Positions 1 to 10,287 of a stretch of 64,000 nucleotides of DNA are shown one piece after another. Each line of letters begins with the position of its first letter. Positions within the stretch are counted from its first letter, which is position 1. Below the pieces are notes generated by a model. The model saw only the letters and a program-made list of their open reading frames with translations. It did no database searches and was not told where the DNA came from. A program made the translations under genes and the position numbers. Source of the DNA: Homalodisca vitripennis (taxonomy: Eukaryota; Arthropoda; Insecta; Hemiptera; Cicadellidae); contig NC_060207.1 of NCBI RefSeq assembly GCF_021130785.1, positions 192,098,001-192,162,000 on the forward strand. The letters run 5' to 3'.

Positions 1-48
1 GCATGGAAACCAACCCCCCCCCTCAATTAGCAGGAGAGTGTCCGGGGA

Positions 49-604
49 AATTTATTAAATGTTAGCTCCTAAAATCGTTATTTTATCGTACTTCTGACTA
101 ATAAAAAAAGGCAAAGATCAGGTCAGAGTGTATACAGTTTATGTGAAGTGTATTTAAATAAAACAAAATTTAATCATAAAATTAACTCGGTGGAAATCTC
201 AATCGATCAAAGCAGTTCTAATATGCATAAACAGATGTAAACACTATAGATTTTTGCTGTAATCGTATCTGTGGTTTGCAAACAGATGAAGAATAGACAG
301 TGTGCAGGCGAGTGACACCGACTACAGCACTACTGTGGTAGAATTTTCAAACAATATTTAGGATAAAAAACACACCTTGGAAAAGTTTGTTGTTAAATGA
401 ATTAATATACAAATAAATAATCTAGCAGTATTGTTTCATAATATGAATAATCAAAATAATAGTACATTTATTAAATGTTAGCTCCTAAAATCGTTATTTT
501 ATCGTACTTCTGACTAATAAAAAAGGTAAAGATCAGGTCAGAGTGTATACAGTTTATGTGAAGTGTATTGAAAAAAAAAACAAAATTTAATCATAAAATT
601 AACA
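49..604. repeat. 137-bp direct repeat pair
   Basis: A block at 49-185 recurs at 468-604 with few changes (both begin TTTATTAAATGTTAGCTCC and end near CATAAAATTAAC). The copies are in the same orientation, 419 bp apart. The 283 bp between them show no coding signal. This could be a local duplication or the ends of a short unidentified element. Confidence 0.85.
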
Positions 605-605
605 G

Positions 606-2100
606 AATAGTTAAGTTTAAATCACTAACAAAGCCAAGTTAAATTTTATCTACACTCGGATCAAAAAGTATAAATATCCGAGTTTGAAAGTTAATTACAT
701 ACTACTAACTAAAATAGCTACAATAACGTATTATATTAAATTTTAGCTTTTTTTATTTCTGCGTTTCGACATGTAAAACTGTTTACTAACTATAACTTCC
801 AATTTTTATATCGATAACAACGAAAAAAATACTGGTTTTCGGGGCTTTTCGATCAAACTACAACTTTGAACATTCATAACTCGGATACTTGTTATCCGCT
901 TAAGACCAAAAGCTTATACAAGATAGATACAATTGCATTGTGATTTATTATATAATTTTAAAATAGTATGACAATAATGTTGCTTATACTAATTACCTAT
1001 CCGCAAAACGAAAGTACCCGGTGTAGGTTACTGCTACAGGTACTTTTACGATACAGATACTTTAAAGTTTACCGCCGCCGTTTCTGGTACAAAGTACTCG
1101 GACACGTTTAGCATAACAGTTGACTAACAGGAACATGTACCTGCACCATGTTATGAGAACTTTGTAACGCATGATTCTAAATCAATTCAAATACATTTTG
1201 TACTATCTAACTACAAGTACCGGATACAGGTAAAAGCTGCAAGAAATAGTAAGAACTAATCTCACGTTTGTAGTTGTTGTGTAACGGCGAAATTTAAATA
1301 TTCAGAGTTTTGAACAGAATTTAATTATATGTGCAGAGAGCTGTGAGTTTCATAAAATCAAATGGTTATAAAGTTTAAGTTTATATATTAGATTATGAAT
1401 TATTCCAAAGTTACAACATAAAGGTTACTTTTAGTCGAGAATAGATTATTAAGTGATTGATTGTTTTGAAACAAAATGCTCTTGAAGGGAACAGGTCCAG
1501 TTATCCCCCCCCCCTCCACCACGTCGGTACGCCCCTGGCCACCACAGGCAAGCAGAAACACAATGAACCACAGCTATGACGTTGCACCTGATGAGAGGAG
1601 GCAATGCTCACTTCACAAAAACTATATTTAAAATCAATTTAAAACAGTTAAAGAACACATTTCACATAAAAATGCAGAACGTGTATTTCAACAATGCATT
1701 TTGTTCTGCTAAGAGAATAATTTCAGTATGTCCTGCTTATCTTTTTTAAATTTTACTTACATTCCCACGGTAATACTACTTTGTTAATGTTAACAACAAA
1801 GATGGCCAGAGCAACAAATAAAACACAAGTAATGAGATAGCTTAGTATAAATATAAATGTGACAACAATCAAATTAAATATCTTAAAGGAACCAACAATA
1901 ACCAATACAAGATAACATTAACATGGATGAGATCAAAGAATGTAACCATGCTACTACAGCAAAAGAGTTCATGTAATGAAGTCGATATATTTGCAAGCAG
2001 ACAAGTCCAGAGCTAGAAGAACTGGTTAATCCGTATCACGCTGAAAGACCTGTAATCTAGATGTCAAGGTGAAACTTCAAGTGGATGGATTCTTTAGGCA
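606..2100. other. AT-rich stretch, no gene seen
   Basis: No convincing coding region on either strand. It holds a C-run at about 1505-1513 and otherwise plain AT-rich sequence. Confidence 0.5.
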
Positions 2101-2179
2101 TTCATGCTGGTTAGAGCAAAACCGTCAGGATTTCTAGCTTCCTCTTTCAGATCCAAAAACCGAACAAATCTCCTCTGCA

Positions 2180-2935
2180 TAAAGTTACATCTATTACATA
2201 GGAGCGCTGAACTGAAAAGGGGACACATTTTTTCAGTGTCTACAAAAATTTACCCCCTTGCTGTACATTACAATGATCATAGACCTATTTTTTCTCCTGA
2301 GGGAAAGAGAAGATTGTCCCCGCTCTTGGTCCTTAAAGGACCTTTGGGCCTCCCTAACTTATATTTGTATCCTCAGAATCTGACTTTTACAGATTTGAGG
2401 GCTCCTGTTCTCTGATGTCCTTGAGGCGGAGGAGATATGCTCCTAGGAATCTTTTCCGAATTTTAGATATGGCAGGACAGTTTATCCAAATATGCTCCGC
2501 TGATTCCCCCTCTTCTCCGCAGAGTCTGCATTCATCAGTCTGGCTAAGGCCCACCTTCATGAGGTGTTTTCTAAGGAGGCCATGTCCTGTCAGCGTCCCT
2601 ATTATCATTCTTATATCCTCCTTACTCTGATCTAGGAGAGATGCCCATCCTTTAGCAAGGAGAGATAAACATTTTTGACTGTCTTAATCCTGAGGCTCTA
2701 CACCAATTAAAGTTGCTTGTCCTCTTTTTCCAATCTTTTACAAGAGCTTTGCTGTAGGAGAAAGATATCCCGCAACTCGGGTCTGGTACCACCATAAAGG
2801 ACTCCACTCCCTTTTTGGGGAGGGTATCTGTTTTTCATTTCCATGAATGCCCTCATGGCCCAGCACCTAACCAAGTATTACTCTATTTTCCTTAGCCAGT
2901 TCTACCAGAGCATTCTTCCATTCCCAGGCTGTACC
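2180..2935 (-). pseudogene. LINE fragment: RNase H end and C-terminal zinc-knuckle region
   Basis: Read on the minus strand, this carries the end of a Jockey/R1-type non-LTR retrotransposon ORF2. From 2935 downward there is an RNase H-like stretch (GHEGIHGNE, the usual GHSGIxGNE motif), then NWCRASGLRQSKMF, then after a frameshift the typical tail TGHGLLRKHLMKVGL and CRLCGEEGESAEHIWINC, a CxxC...H...C knuckle found after RNase H in these elements. The longest open piece is 2387-2608. Frame changes near 2690 and 2880 show it is dead. The region from 2386 to about 2180 looks like 3' UTR. It abuts the mariner remnant directly. Confidence 0.75.
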
Positions 2936-3842
2936 ATACAGACCTTGGGAGCACTCTCAAATTCCTCTGAAGTTGTTCAAAATCAATGTAATATTCTTAG
3001 TGAATTCCTTTCACATCTTCAAATGTTTATTTTTCAAGGCAGCTCAAAAGGCTTTAGCTTGGTGACATCATGCAGTCTGCTGGTCCAATAAGGGGTGTTC
3101 AATGACTGCAACAAGCACCTTATGTGTGCCAGTGCGTTGCCATGTAGCAGAAACCATTCCCCTATCTCCTGCATTTTACATGTCCTTGTAGCCGATAAAT
3201 CCGACTAATACTCCTGTAGTATGTTCCTTTTGTAAAATGATCCCGTCTCTATCTAGTCGGAGTTCAGGAATTCTCAGTGGATTAATCTTTGAGAGTCAAA
3301 AAATGTGACTAGCATGATTTTCACCTTTGACTTCACAGTACTCTTCTTTGAAGAGTGCCCCTCACCTAGATCCTCCATTCAACTGTTCAGTGGGTGGATC
3401 TTTCCAAAATCACCATAATTCATCAGAATATTTTTTTTATTCTGGGCAATTTTTAATTCAACACTTTCCACAAAGCTCTTTGAATAACTCATTGCTTCAT
3501 CTGAAAGTGTGTCAAAACTTTTGAAGAAAATTTTGCACACAATTACCCCATCCCCAAAACAGTATGTACTTCAACCTGAAAAACTATTTTAATTTGACAT
3601 TGTTACCAATTTCTAGTGAGTAATGCAATCAGTAACATTTTCATCCAAACTGCTTGTTGAGGTTGACCTGCTCTAGATCATTTCTAAAGGACTCACAAAC
3701 AATTTTTAAAAGGAAGAAACCACTCAAACTCCTTTGAAAGGCTCAAACACTCATTACAATACACTTTCTGCACCTTTGTACATGTTTCTGGTGCAGTATT
3801 ACCCCATTTAAAACAAAACTTAATAGCTTCGCTATGTTCCAT
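2936..3842 (-). pseudogene. mariner-like transposase remnant
   Basis: Minus strand. It starts at the ATG at 3842 with a mariner N-terminal helix-turn-helix region (MEHSEAIKFCFKWGN ... LSLSKEFEWFLPFKNC). It continues through a degraded middle (LCAKFSSKVLTHFQMKQ, resembling the KVCAKWVPRxLT segment) to the catalytic region KSKVKIMLVTFFDSQ and the HGNALAHIRC block, which corresponds to HHDNAPAHT. It fades out near 2936 in a region resembling LFPKLKxALKN. The roughly 907 bp is close to a full mariner ORF of about 345 codons. Several frameshifts and stops, plus the change of the expected HHDNAPAH aspartate region, make it non-functional. Terminal repeats were not resolved. Confidence 0.8.
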
Positions 3843-3875
3843 TTTCCAAATTCTGACACACATCAAGCAAACTAA

Positions 3876-4960
3876 GATAGGAATCATGGCAAAAATAGCG
3901 AAAGAGGATAAAATTTCAAGCTTCATTCAAGAAGGTTCCCTGAGAAATGGAATAGCTTGATAATAGTCTATTAGAAAAAGTCAGTTGTATGTTTGATTTT
4001 TTTATTGTTCAACTTGTCCAGTTGTCAATTTTAACTTGGTGGGTTCTTTACCATTGTTTTAATTGACAAGTTTTAAGTTTTGGGGGCGTGCTTAGTCTTA
4101 CGTCTGTTTTTGTTTTTTTTTTTATACTTGAAGAGAATAGATTCAAATCTTCAAAACATAATGTGCTATTTATATAACATACAATGATGGCAAATATGCA
4201 AAATTCTGTTATCTTTCCAAATCAACCTTATTAATACATTTCTTAAAAAAAGGAAGACATTTTTGCTAAATCAGCCTGCACCAAATTGTCTGATAATGGC
4301 TGTTGCATTTCAATCCTCCCTTTAAACTCCACGCCCATCACTGTTCCCAGTTATATGTATATGAAAATTTGCTGATCTACCTCAACATCTGTTGCAATTA
4401 ACAAATTTCATTATGTTACCATAGTTAAATATATATATGGACACAAACATCAAACAGAACATTTAATCAAACAGATAGCAGTGAACATAGCCACGTCATA
4501 GAGGGAACAGCTGGTCGTCAGCACCGATATGGCAACACCTCTTCAAATGTCATTGAACTATTTTGGTGCGAGCTGCTCTAATAAGAATGTTCTCATCCTT
4601 TTGTGATTAAACTGAAAAAATAACGATAAAATTAAATTAAAATATGATTTACTGTATACTTACAAGTATTTAGAGTAATGTAAGCCATCCTGGAGAGTTT
4701 AGGAATTTGAAGACAGCACTGGGTAATTGAACAAAAAATGGAAAAAAAATTTTGCAGGTCTCGAAATATAGTGTTACTGATTGTATTGCATCACTGAACA
4801 ATGGAAAATGTCCAAAAACTCCTGTTTATATCATGTCTAGTACTATGAATGTCTGTAATTTCATTCCCCACAGTGGTTTTTTCTCCTTCATTAGCTTCTT
4901 ATTTTTCTACTAATAATTAAAAGGTAAGGTAGATGAAATCAATAAAATTATCAAATATTT
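3876..4960. other. intergenic stretch downstream of GFM2, no gene seen
   Basis: Nothing coding recognised. It contains T-rich and AT-rich sequence between the mariner remnant and the 3' end of GFM2. Confidence 0.5.
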
Positions 4961-4967
4961 ACACTTG

Positions 4968-4973
4968 TTTATT
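4968..4973 (-). promoter_or_regulatory. GFM2: polyadenylation signal of GFM2
   Basis: AATAAA on the minus strand, about 24 nt downstream of the GFM2 stop codon. It is the only canonical hexamer this close to the stop. Confidence 0.5.
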
Positions 4974-4996
4974 TAAGTTTAACATTTTCAGTAACA

Positions 4997-5158
4997 TCAA
5001 AAGCCAGTAACTTTCTTGACGGCTTCTGCTTGTTCCAAAGGACCCATTTCTTGGAAAGAGTCAAACTCCATGGTGAAACTGGCAGTCCCAGAAGTGATTG
5101 TTCTCAGCGCTTTAGAGTATCCCAATAGCTCAGCCAGAGGAGTTCGAGCTTCCACCAT
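4997..5158 (-). CDS. GFM2: GFM2 terminal exon
   Basis: 162 nt including the TGA at 4999-4997. The acceptor is TTTCAG just above 5158. It encodes VEARTPLAELLGYSKALRT, then FTMEFDSFQEM and a short tail. Only this copy of the exon continues to the conserved C-terminus; the four copies upstream break off after ALRT and use another stop. Confidence 0.88.
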   Translation of the reverse strand: MVEARTPLAELLGYSKALRTITSGTASFTMEFDSFQEMGPLEQAEAVKKVTGF

Positions 5159-8083
5159 CTGAAACAGTCAAGTTCATAAGAAGTGTGTAACTCTAGTCAT
5201 GGAGAAGCTGGCAGTCTTCAAAATTATTGTTCTCAGTGCCTTAGAGTATCCCAGTAGCTCAGCCAGAGGAGTTCGAGCTTCCACCATCTGAAACAGTCAA
5301 GTTCATAAGAAGTGTGTAACTCTAGTCATGGAGAAGCTGGCAGTCTTCAAAATTATTGTTCTCAGTGCCTTAGAGTATCCCAGTAGCTCAGCCAGAGGAG
5401 TTCGAGCTTCCACCATCTGAAACAGTCAAGTTCATAAGAAGTGTGTAACTCTAGTCATGGAGAAGCTGGCAGTCTTCAAAATTATTGTTCTCAGTGCTTT
5501 AGAGTATCCCAATAGCTCAGCCAGAGGAGTTCCGAGCTTCCACCATCTGAAACAGTCAAGTTCATAAGAAGTGTGTAACTCTAATCATGGAGAAGCTGGC
5601 AGTCTTCAAAATTATTGCTCTCAGTGCCTTAGAGTATCCCAGTAGCTCGGCCAGAGGAGCTTGAGCTTCCACTATCTGAAACCGTAAGTTGAATAGAATT
5701 TTGCAACTATTGTCACTTTATATGAATATCATAATGTTCAGGAACCAGGTTGAGAACATAAAATGTTTGCAACGGTTCCATGAATCCAAAAACAATACTA
5801 TGTTGAATAAACAAGGTTTATCTAATGACAGTTACATGCATATATAACCACAAAATAGAAAAATTTAATATACTGAATAATTTAGCAGGACAGATAATTT
5901 CTCAATGTGTTCTTCTTGAGTATTTTCTTCACTGCTTTCTTTTCTTTACACCAATAACAAGGTATGCAACTCCATGTAACAGGCTTCGCTGGGCACGCTT
6001 GCAAAATCTCAAATCTTTAGCTCCTTTCATTGATGAGATGTCATGTGGATAGATGGATAGACATACAGACAATCATACATATAAAAAATCCCCTTAGCAG
6101 ATAAGAGAAATTGTGTCAGCCTCATCAGTGATAGGCTACAAAAACGCTCAGCCCAATTCCATGGTTAGATATGCATCACTTTAGGTCTAGTTTTTGTCTA
6201 TGTAGAAATGAAGTTTCATGCAAAATAAAAAGTTTATAGATGAAAGCTTTATAGTGATATCTTAAAACAGGGTAAATTCACACTTTGTTCATTAAGTCAG
6301 CTATCACAGCAATGTTCAAATAATAAAAGTTTCGGTGAGCTGTGGAGGGTACTACAACGCAAGAGTGCACTTAAAACGAATTTTGCCACTTATAACATTG
6401 ACTTTCCACTCTATTATTTTTCTCTTACTTCTATGAATAAAAATGACACATGTTGAAACTCCATGTGTTTGTAGAACTTTATTTATTCTGCTATTTTCTC
6501 ATTGCCATCATGGTTACCCATAAGACTAATATAAAAATATTCGTTAACGCCCAGCAGCCAAATGCCATGGAGTGACATGCACCATCATTAAACTCAGTGG
6601 TTCTCATATTAAAATGGAGCTTCTTGCATATGTACAAGTCTATTGGTCAGTTCATTTTCGAGATATTGTGTGGACAGATGGACAGACAGAAATGGAATTT
6701 TTCCCGCCTCTTGAGTGATATGCTTCACTAAAACTCAGCCAACTACACTACTACTTTGTTTATTAATTGGTCATAGATATGTTTTATATCTAGCATTTCA
6801 GTTCATGTCAAATTGAAGGAGTATGTGAAAGCGTACCTTGCTGTTGCCTCGCACCCTGATATGTTGTATCTGTGTCCGACGCCTGGAAAGGTCAGCGAGG
6901 ACTGTAGGAAGATATTCTTCACCTGAGACCACTTCCAAGGACATAACAGGTTCCATCAGTGCTGTGTTTGCTTCTACCAATATCTATTAACAAAAGCCAT
7001 GGTCATTATCTTTTTTTAACTCTTTAGAAACTAACATCTGATTGATCGGACTTTCAAGGGTCAGGCTAAAACCGCCTACGTTCAATTGATCAGCTGTTTA
7101 GGAAAAAATTATTTTAAACTTTATTTACAAGCTTTTAAAGTTTGTTTTGACTGGTTTGGTTTTGTTTTGAAGTTAGCATCACTAATGACATTGATACAGC
7201 TGTTTCTCTTTAGTTATTTTACTCTTCTTTTAAAAACTTCATGTAACCACTTTACCACTTTGAAATATTTCCAATAGATATACATTTTTTACAGATTTCT
7301 GCTATGAAAAGATTATTTTATATAAATTTCTTTTTTCATGGTAATTCTGTGGTAAATATGTTATACAAAAAAGGCACTTTTAATTTACTTTAATCGATAA
7401 CCAATCTAAAAAGATACAAAACAAAAAAATATAATTCAATTTACATAAAAACTATGGACAATACAGAGTGAAACGTGTTTTGTAGATTAACAATCTCCAA
7501 CTTTCATTTTGCCATTCAAAGATCAGGAGAGGTCGGTAGACTTTTTTATCTCCAGTATGTAATTTAAACAATAAATTAATAACAAGCTGCAAAGTCAAAT
7601 CGTAAATCAAGACCTTGATGATTTAACCTGATACATTTAATGATTTGACAAAGACCCCTCTTCAACCCCGGATCCTATACTTAACCTTAAAAGGATCTTT
7701 GCACCTCCCTTAATTATGTGAATCCCTCAAATTTGAGGCTTCCATAAGACTACTAGGTAAGTGGGTTCTTGTTCTGTCATTTCATTTGGACTCAAGAAAT
7801 AAAACTAGGCACTTTTTCCTTCTACAAATAATAGAACAAGTGCAGTGATATGCGCTACTTTGATTCAACTGCTTTTCCGCAGACTTTTCATCACATACTA
7901 AACTGTATTCTGTGTATGGTAAGGGGAGAGTAAGTAAAAGGGGAAGACGACCTCTGCTTAATATATGAAATAATTGAAAGAACATACCTTTTTAATGCAC
8001 TGAGCAACAGCAGAGGTTAAGATCGTGTCAGAAGTTCCTCTTCCTACTTCCAAGAAATGCAGCATCACTGTGACTCCAACCAT
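4997..8083 (-). CDS. GFM2: GFM2 (mitochondrial elongation factor G2), last three exons
   Basis: GFM2 (mtEF-G2, ribosome-releasing factor 2) is the mitochondrial EF-G paralogue that, with the recycling factor, splits ribosomes after termination. Three exons on the minus strand encode its C-terminus: 8083-7988 (HPGTS-like VGRGTSDTILTSAV), 6983-6837 (ALMEPVMSLEVVSGEEYLPT then RGNSK, the EPxMxxEV strand of domains IV/V) and 5158-4997 (TPLAELLGYSKALRTITSGT ... stop TGA). PLAExxGYxxxLR with TSGxAxFxxE is characteristic of GFM2 rather than mtEF-G1. All three have AG acceptors, and the two internal ones have GTATGT and GTACGC donors; all junctions are phase 0. The N-terminal exons (GTPase domain) were not found upstream; they may lie outside the window or beyond the transposon pile. 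The terminal exon is partly amplified in the preceding intron. Confidence 0.88.
5059..5690 (-). repeat. 129-bp tandem array of the GFM2 terminal-exon start
   Basis: Five acceptor-plus-exon starts occur at 5158, 5287, 5416, 5546 and 5675 (minus), a spacing of 129, 129, 130 and 129 bp. Each extra unit holds the TTTCAG acceptor, about 75 bp of exon (up to ALRT), a divergent tail ending in a TGA (TASFSMTRVTHFL), then the next acceptor. The copy starting at 5546 carries one extra C, which explains the 130-bp step and shifts its frame. The copy at 5675 is the most diverged (ATAGTG instead of ATGGTG). Only the copy at 5158 leads to the normal end. Confidence 0.9.
5985..6750. repeat. two copies of a dispersed intronic repeat
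   Basis: Two related blocks in the last GFM2 intron (about 5985-6160 and 6535-6750) share fragments such as GATGGACAGACAGAAATGG and a CTCAGCC/CCATGG motif. Similar blocks occur near 45290-45500 and 50900-51290, and the heads of the large repeat units at 9890 and 19640 also resemble them. No protein is encoded. Confidence 0.55.
6837..6983 (-). CDS. GFM2: GFM2 exon (second from last)
   Basis: 147 nt, 49 codons, phase 0 to phase 0. Acceptor AATAG before ATATTGG; donor CAAG then GTACGC. It encodes VEANTALMEPVMSLEVVSG and LADLSRRRTQIQHIRVRGN, the start of EF-G domain V (EPVMxxEVxxPxEYxxxVxxDLxxRRGxI). Confidence 0.88.
7988..8083 (-). CDS. GFM2: GFM2 exon (third from last)
   Basis: 96 nt, 32 codons, phase 0 to phase 0. 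Acceptor TTAG before ATGGTTGG; donor AAG then GTATGTTC. It encodes VTVMLHFLEVGRGTSDTI, matching the part of EF-G2 domain IV before the long helix. Confidence 0.8.
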
Positions 8084-8744
8084 CTAAGCAAATCATAAAA
8101 AATATGAATTCACAACATGATTTGAGAGTCAATAATAATTATTAAAATAATATAGTACAAACGTTATCCAGAACATAACTGCTGTTTACGCAGAGCACAA
8201 GGAAGTAGTGGGGATAACACTGCCATGTTGACATCCTGTGTGCTCAGTTGTTCAGTACGCTTCTAACTGTACAAGGCAGAGCACTATACATTCGTGTGTT
8301 GTCCAGCTATACATAACCTCAAAACATAAGTGCTGTAATAGAAATCTCACCTAGAATAACACTCGTCTTGTTAGAAGTTTTCTTTGGGTGAAAAATAACT
8401 CTAACAGCTGAGATTCATCATGAATTGTGTGCTATTTGTGTCCCAAACATTATGAATGAAGGTGTGGTCCGTCAAAGGGTACGATTTTATGAAATGGAAG
8501 AACAAGATTCTCAATGAAGAACGAAGCGACAGGTCTTTTCTGTCAGTGATGAGCTACTAAAAAAAAGTGAATGAAAAAGTTTGTGAAAACCATTGTTTGA
8601 AAATTTCAGAACATTTAAGTCTTTCACTTGAGATAGTGACAGAAAAACTAAGCTATCACAAGTCTTGTGGTTATTAGGTACAAACCTGCTTACCAACAAA
8701 CACAAAACAGAAAGTATAGTATATTAATTAAATAAATAATATTA
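8084..8744. other. upstream of the GFM2 exon, no exon seen
   Basis: This should be GFM2 intron. I found no further GFM2-like exon on the minus strand. Confidence 0.4.
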
Positions 8745-9093
8745 TGTGGTGTAACAAGACAGTTGGTACCCTGTATGTCAGTACAATAATTTAGTTTTAT
8801 GTGGTTTCACGTGTGGCAATATGTTTTGCAAGTTGTATGACGTAGAGGGTGAGCTGATTCTAATAAATGGCTCTGGTTGGTCGGCTGGCATCATACCACC
8901 TCACCTGATGCTCGTGTCCAATCCCACGCCTCAGCCCCTGCTACCTTTGTATTGCTCAGTCCTCCCCAGACCATGAAAAGATGCGGTCGGTTCGGCCAGT
9001 GCGTTAACTTTCAAACATGTGTTTAATTTACCAGCCCGGTTACCTCTAGGCTATGATCCGACCACCACCGTAATGTCGAATCTCGACATTACA
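8745..9093 (+). mobile_element. 5' LTR of a Gypsy-like retrotransposon
   Basis: 349-bp block beginning TGTGGTGTAACAAGAC and ending TCGACATTACA, so it has the TG...CA ends of an LTR. It contains AATAAA near 8860. It is followed at once by AACTGGCGACGAGGCAG, which has the look and position of a primer-binding site, and then by a leader and a gag reading frame. No matching 3' LTR was found; the element is truncated at the C-rich minisatellite. Confidence 0.65.
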
Positions 9094-9110
9094 AACTGGC
9101 GACGAGGCAG
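9094..9110 (+). promoter_or_regulatory. putative primer-binding site
   Basis: AACTGGCGACGAGGCAG directly after the LTR end, where the minus-strand primer tRNA anneals in LTR elements. The tRNA species was not identified. Confidence 0.45.
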
Positions 9111-9340
9111 TTTAAAGAAACGCGCAGCAAGAAGACATTGATCATTCGGGAGTGCAAAGATGTCGGTGTAGACAGGTGCACGGACGCTTCAGTGTAGTAA
9201 GGTACACAAGTGCGGTGTAGGAAGGTACACACAACAATTGATTCGCATCAATTTCAGTGCTAACATTAATGTCGGATTGTGTTAGTGAAATCGCGCCTCT
9301 TTTCATAGACAGTTTATTTAACGAAGATCCTGAGTTCAAC

Positions 9341-9785
9341 ATGGCGACCGGAATAATAGGCTCGTTGGGACCCTATGACAGTGCAGAGGAATCTTGGTCA
9401 TCTTATGTCGAAAGGTTCGAACTTTTCATAGATTGCAATGACATTAAAGCTGAAAAGAAAGTGAGTACCTTGTTAAACAGTCATAGGTGTTAAAACGTAT
9501 AATTTGTTAAAGGATTTGTGTACGCCGAACAAGCCTAGTTCTAAGACATTCAAGGACATTGTGCAAATTCTACAAGATCATGTCAGTCCTAAACCGTCGT
9601 TCATTGCGGAACGGTACAAATTTAGTTTACGCAACCAACATGAACATGAAACAGTTGGTGAATACGTTGTGCAACTAAAAAAACTATCAACATACTGTGA
9701 ATTTCAAGACAAGTTGCCGGACTATTTGCGAGATCGCCTGGTAAGCGGTCTGCGGAGTGATACTATCAAGAAACGCCTGATTGGA
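9341..9785 (+). pseudogene. Gypsy-like gag, truncated and frameshifted
   Basis: The frame starts at ATG 9341 (MATGIIGSLGPYDSAEESWS) and shows a retrotransposon Gag pattern: WSSYVERFELFI, then after a one-base insertion near 9480 YNLLKDLC, FKDIVQILQDHVSPKPSFIA and LRNQHEHETVGEYVVQLKKL, ending LVSGLRSDTIKKRL. These match the capsid region of Gypsy-type elements. The reading frame then enters the C-rich tract, so the nucleocapsid knuckle and pol are lost. The frameshift and truncation make it inactive. Confidence 0.75.
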
Positions 9786-9884
9786 CCCCCCCCCCCCCCC
9801 ACCCCCCCCCCCCCCCACCCCCCCCCCCCCCCACCCCCCCCCCCCCCCACCCCCCCCCCCCCCCACCCCCCCCCCCCCCCACCC
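9785..9884. repeat. C-rich minisatellite with exact 16-bp period
   Basis: Single A residues fall at 9785, 9801, 9817, 9833, 9849, 9865 and 9881, so the unit is A followed by fifteen C, repeated six times without variation. It joins the gag fragment to the head of repeat copy 1. The G-rich complement could fold into quadruplexes; a long-read or assembly artefact is also possible. Confidence 0.85.
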
Positions 9885-9889
9885 AGTAA

Positions 9890-9996
9890 AATTCAGTCAT
9901 TTAAATAATTTTTGTCTGTCTGTCCATACGATGTCTGAGAAACAAACTTACCTATACAGACTGCACAAAGCTTCATTTCTATAGTAGTAACATTAA
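9890..9996 (+). repeat. head of large repeat unit, copy 1
   Basis: Matches 19640-19746 (TTTTTGTCTGTCTGTCCATA; CACAAAGCTTCATTTCTATA). The unit is interrupted by the Harbinger element at a TAA and resumes at 16216. Confidence 0.75.
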
Positions 9997-10287
9997 AGGC
10001 TCGATGCACACTTGCGTATTTGCAAGTAGCGTGCACGCCGCGGGCAAGCTGCGTGCGCTTGGCTTGTTTTTTTTCCGTCAATATACACTACAGCGGTTTT
10101 TCGGCGTCTTCAGTCGCTTTGCACCTCCCAAGCAGCATGGATGGTCACAGACAACGTGTTACATTTGCGTTTGCTGTGTATGATTATTTATACAATTACA
10201 AAAAAGCGAAGTATGCGGGTGCTTAGTTAGTGCTCGTTTGTTAAAAGAGGCGTTTTGTTACGCTTTTCCAAGATCTTCGTCGAGATG

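Noticed and set aside
2104..2630. Plus-strand open frames
   Set aside because: Antisense shadows of the minus-strand LINE fragment.
8900..9060. Possible tRNA or SINE head
   Set aside because: No A/B box pair; the stretch is better explained as LTR sequence.
9504..9984. Proline/histidine-rich protein ends after gag
   Set aside because: They are translations of the C-rich minisatellite in two frames.
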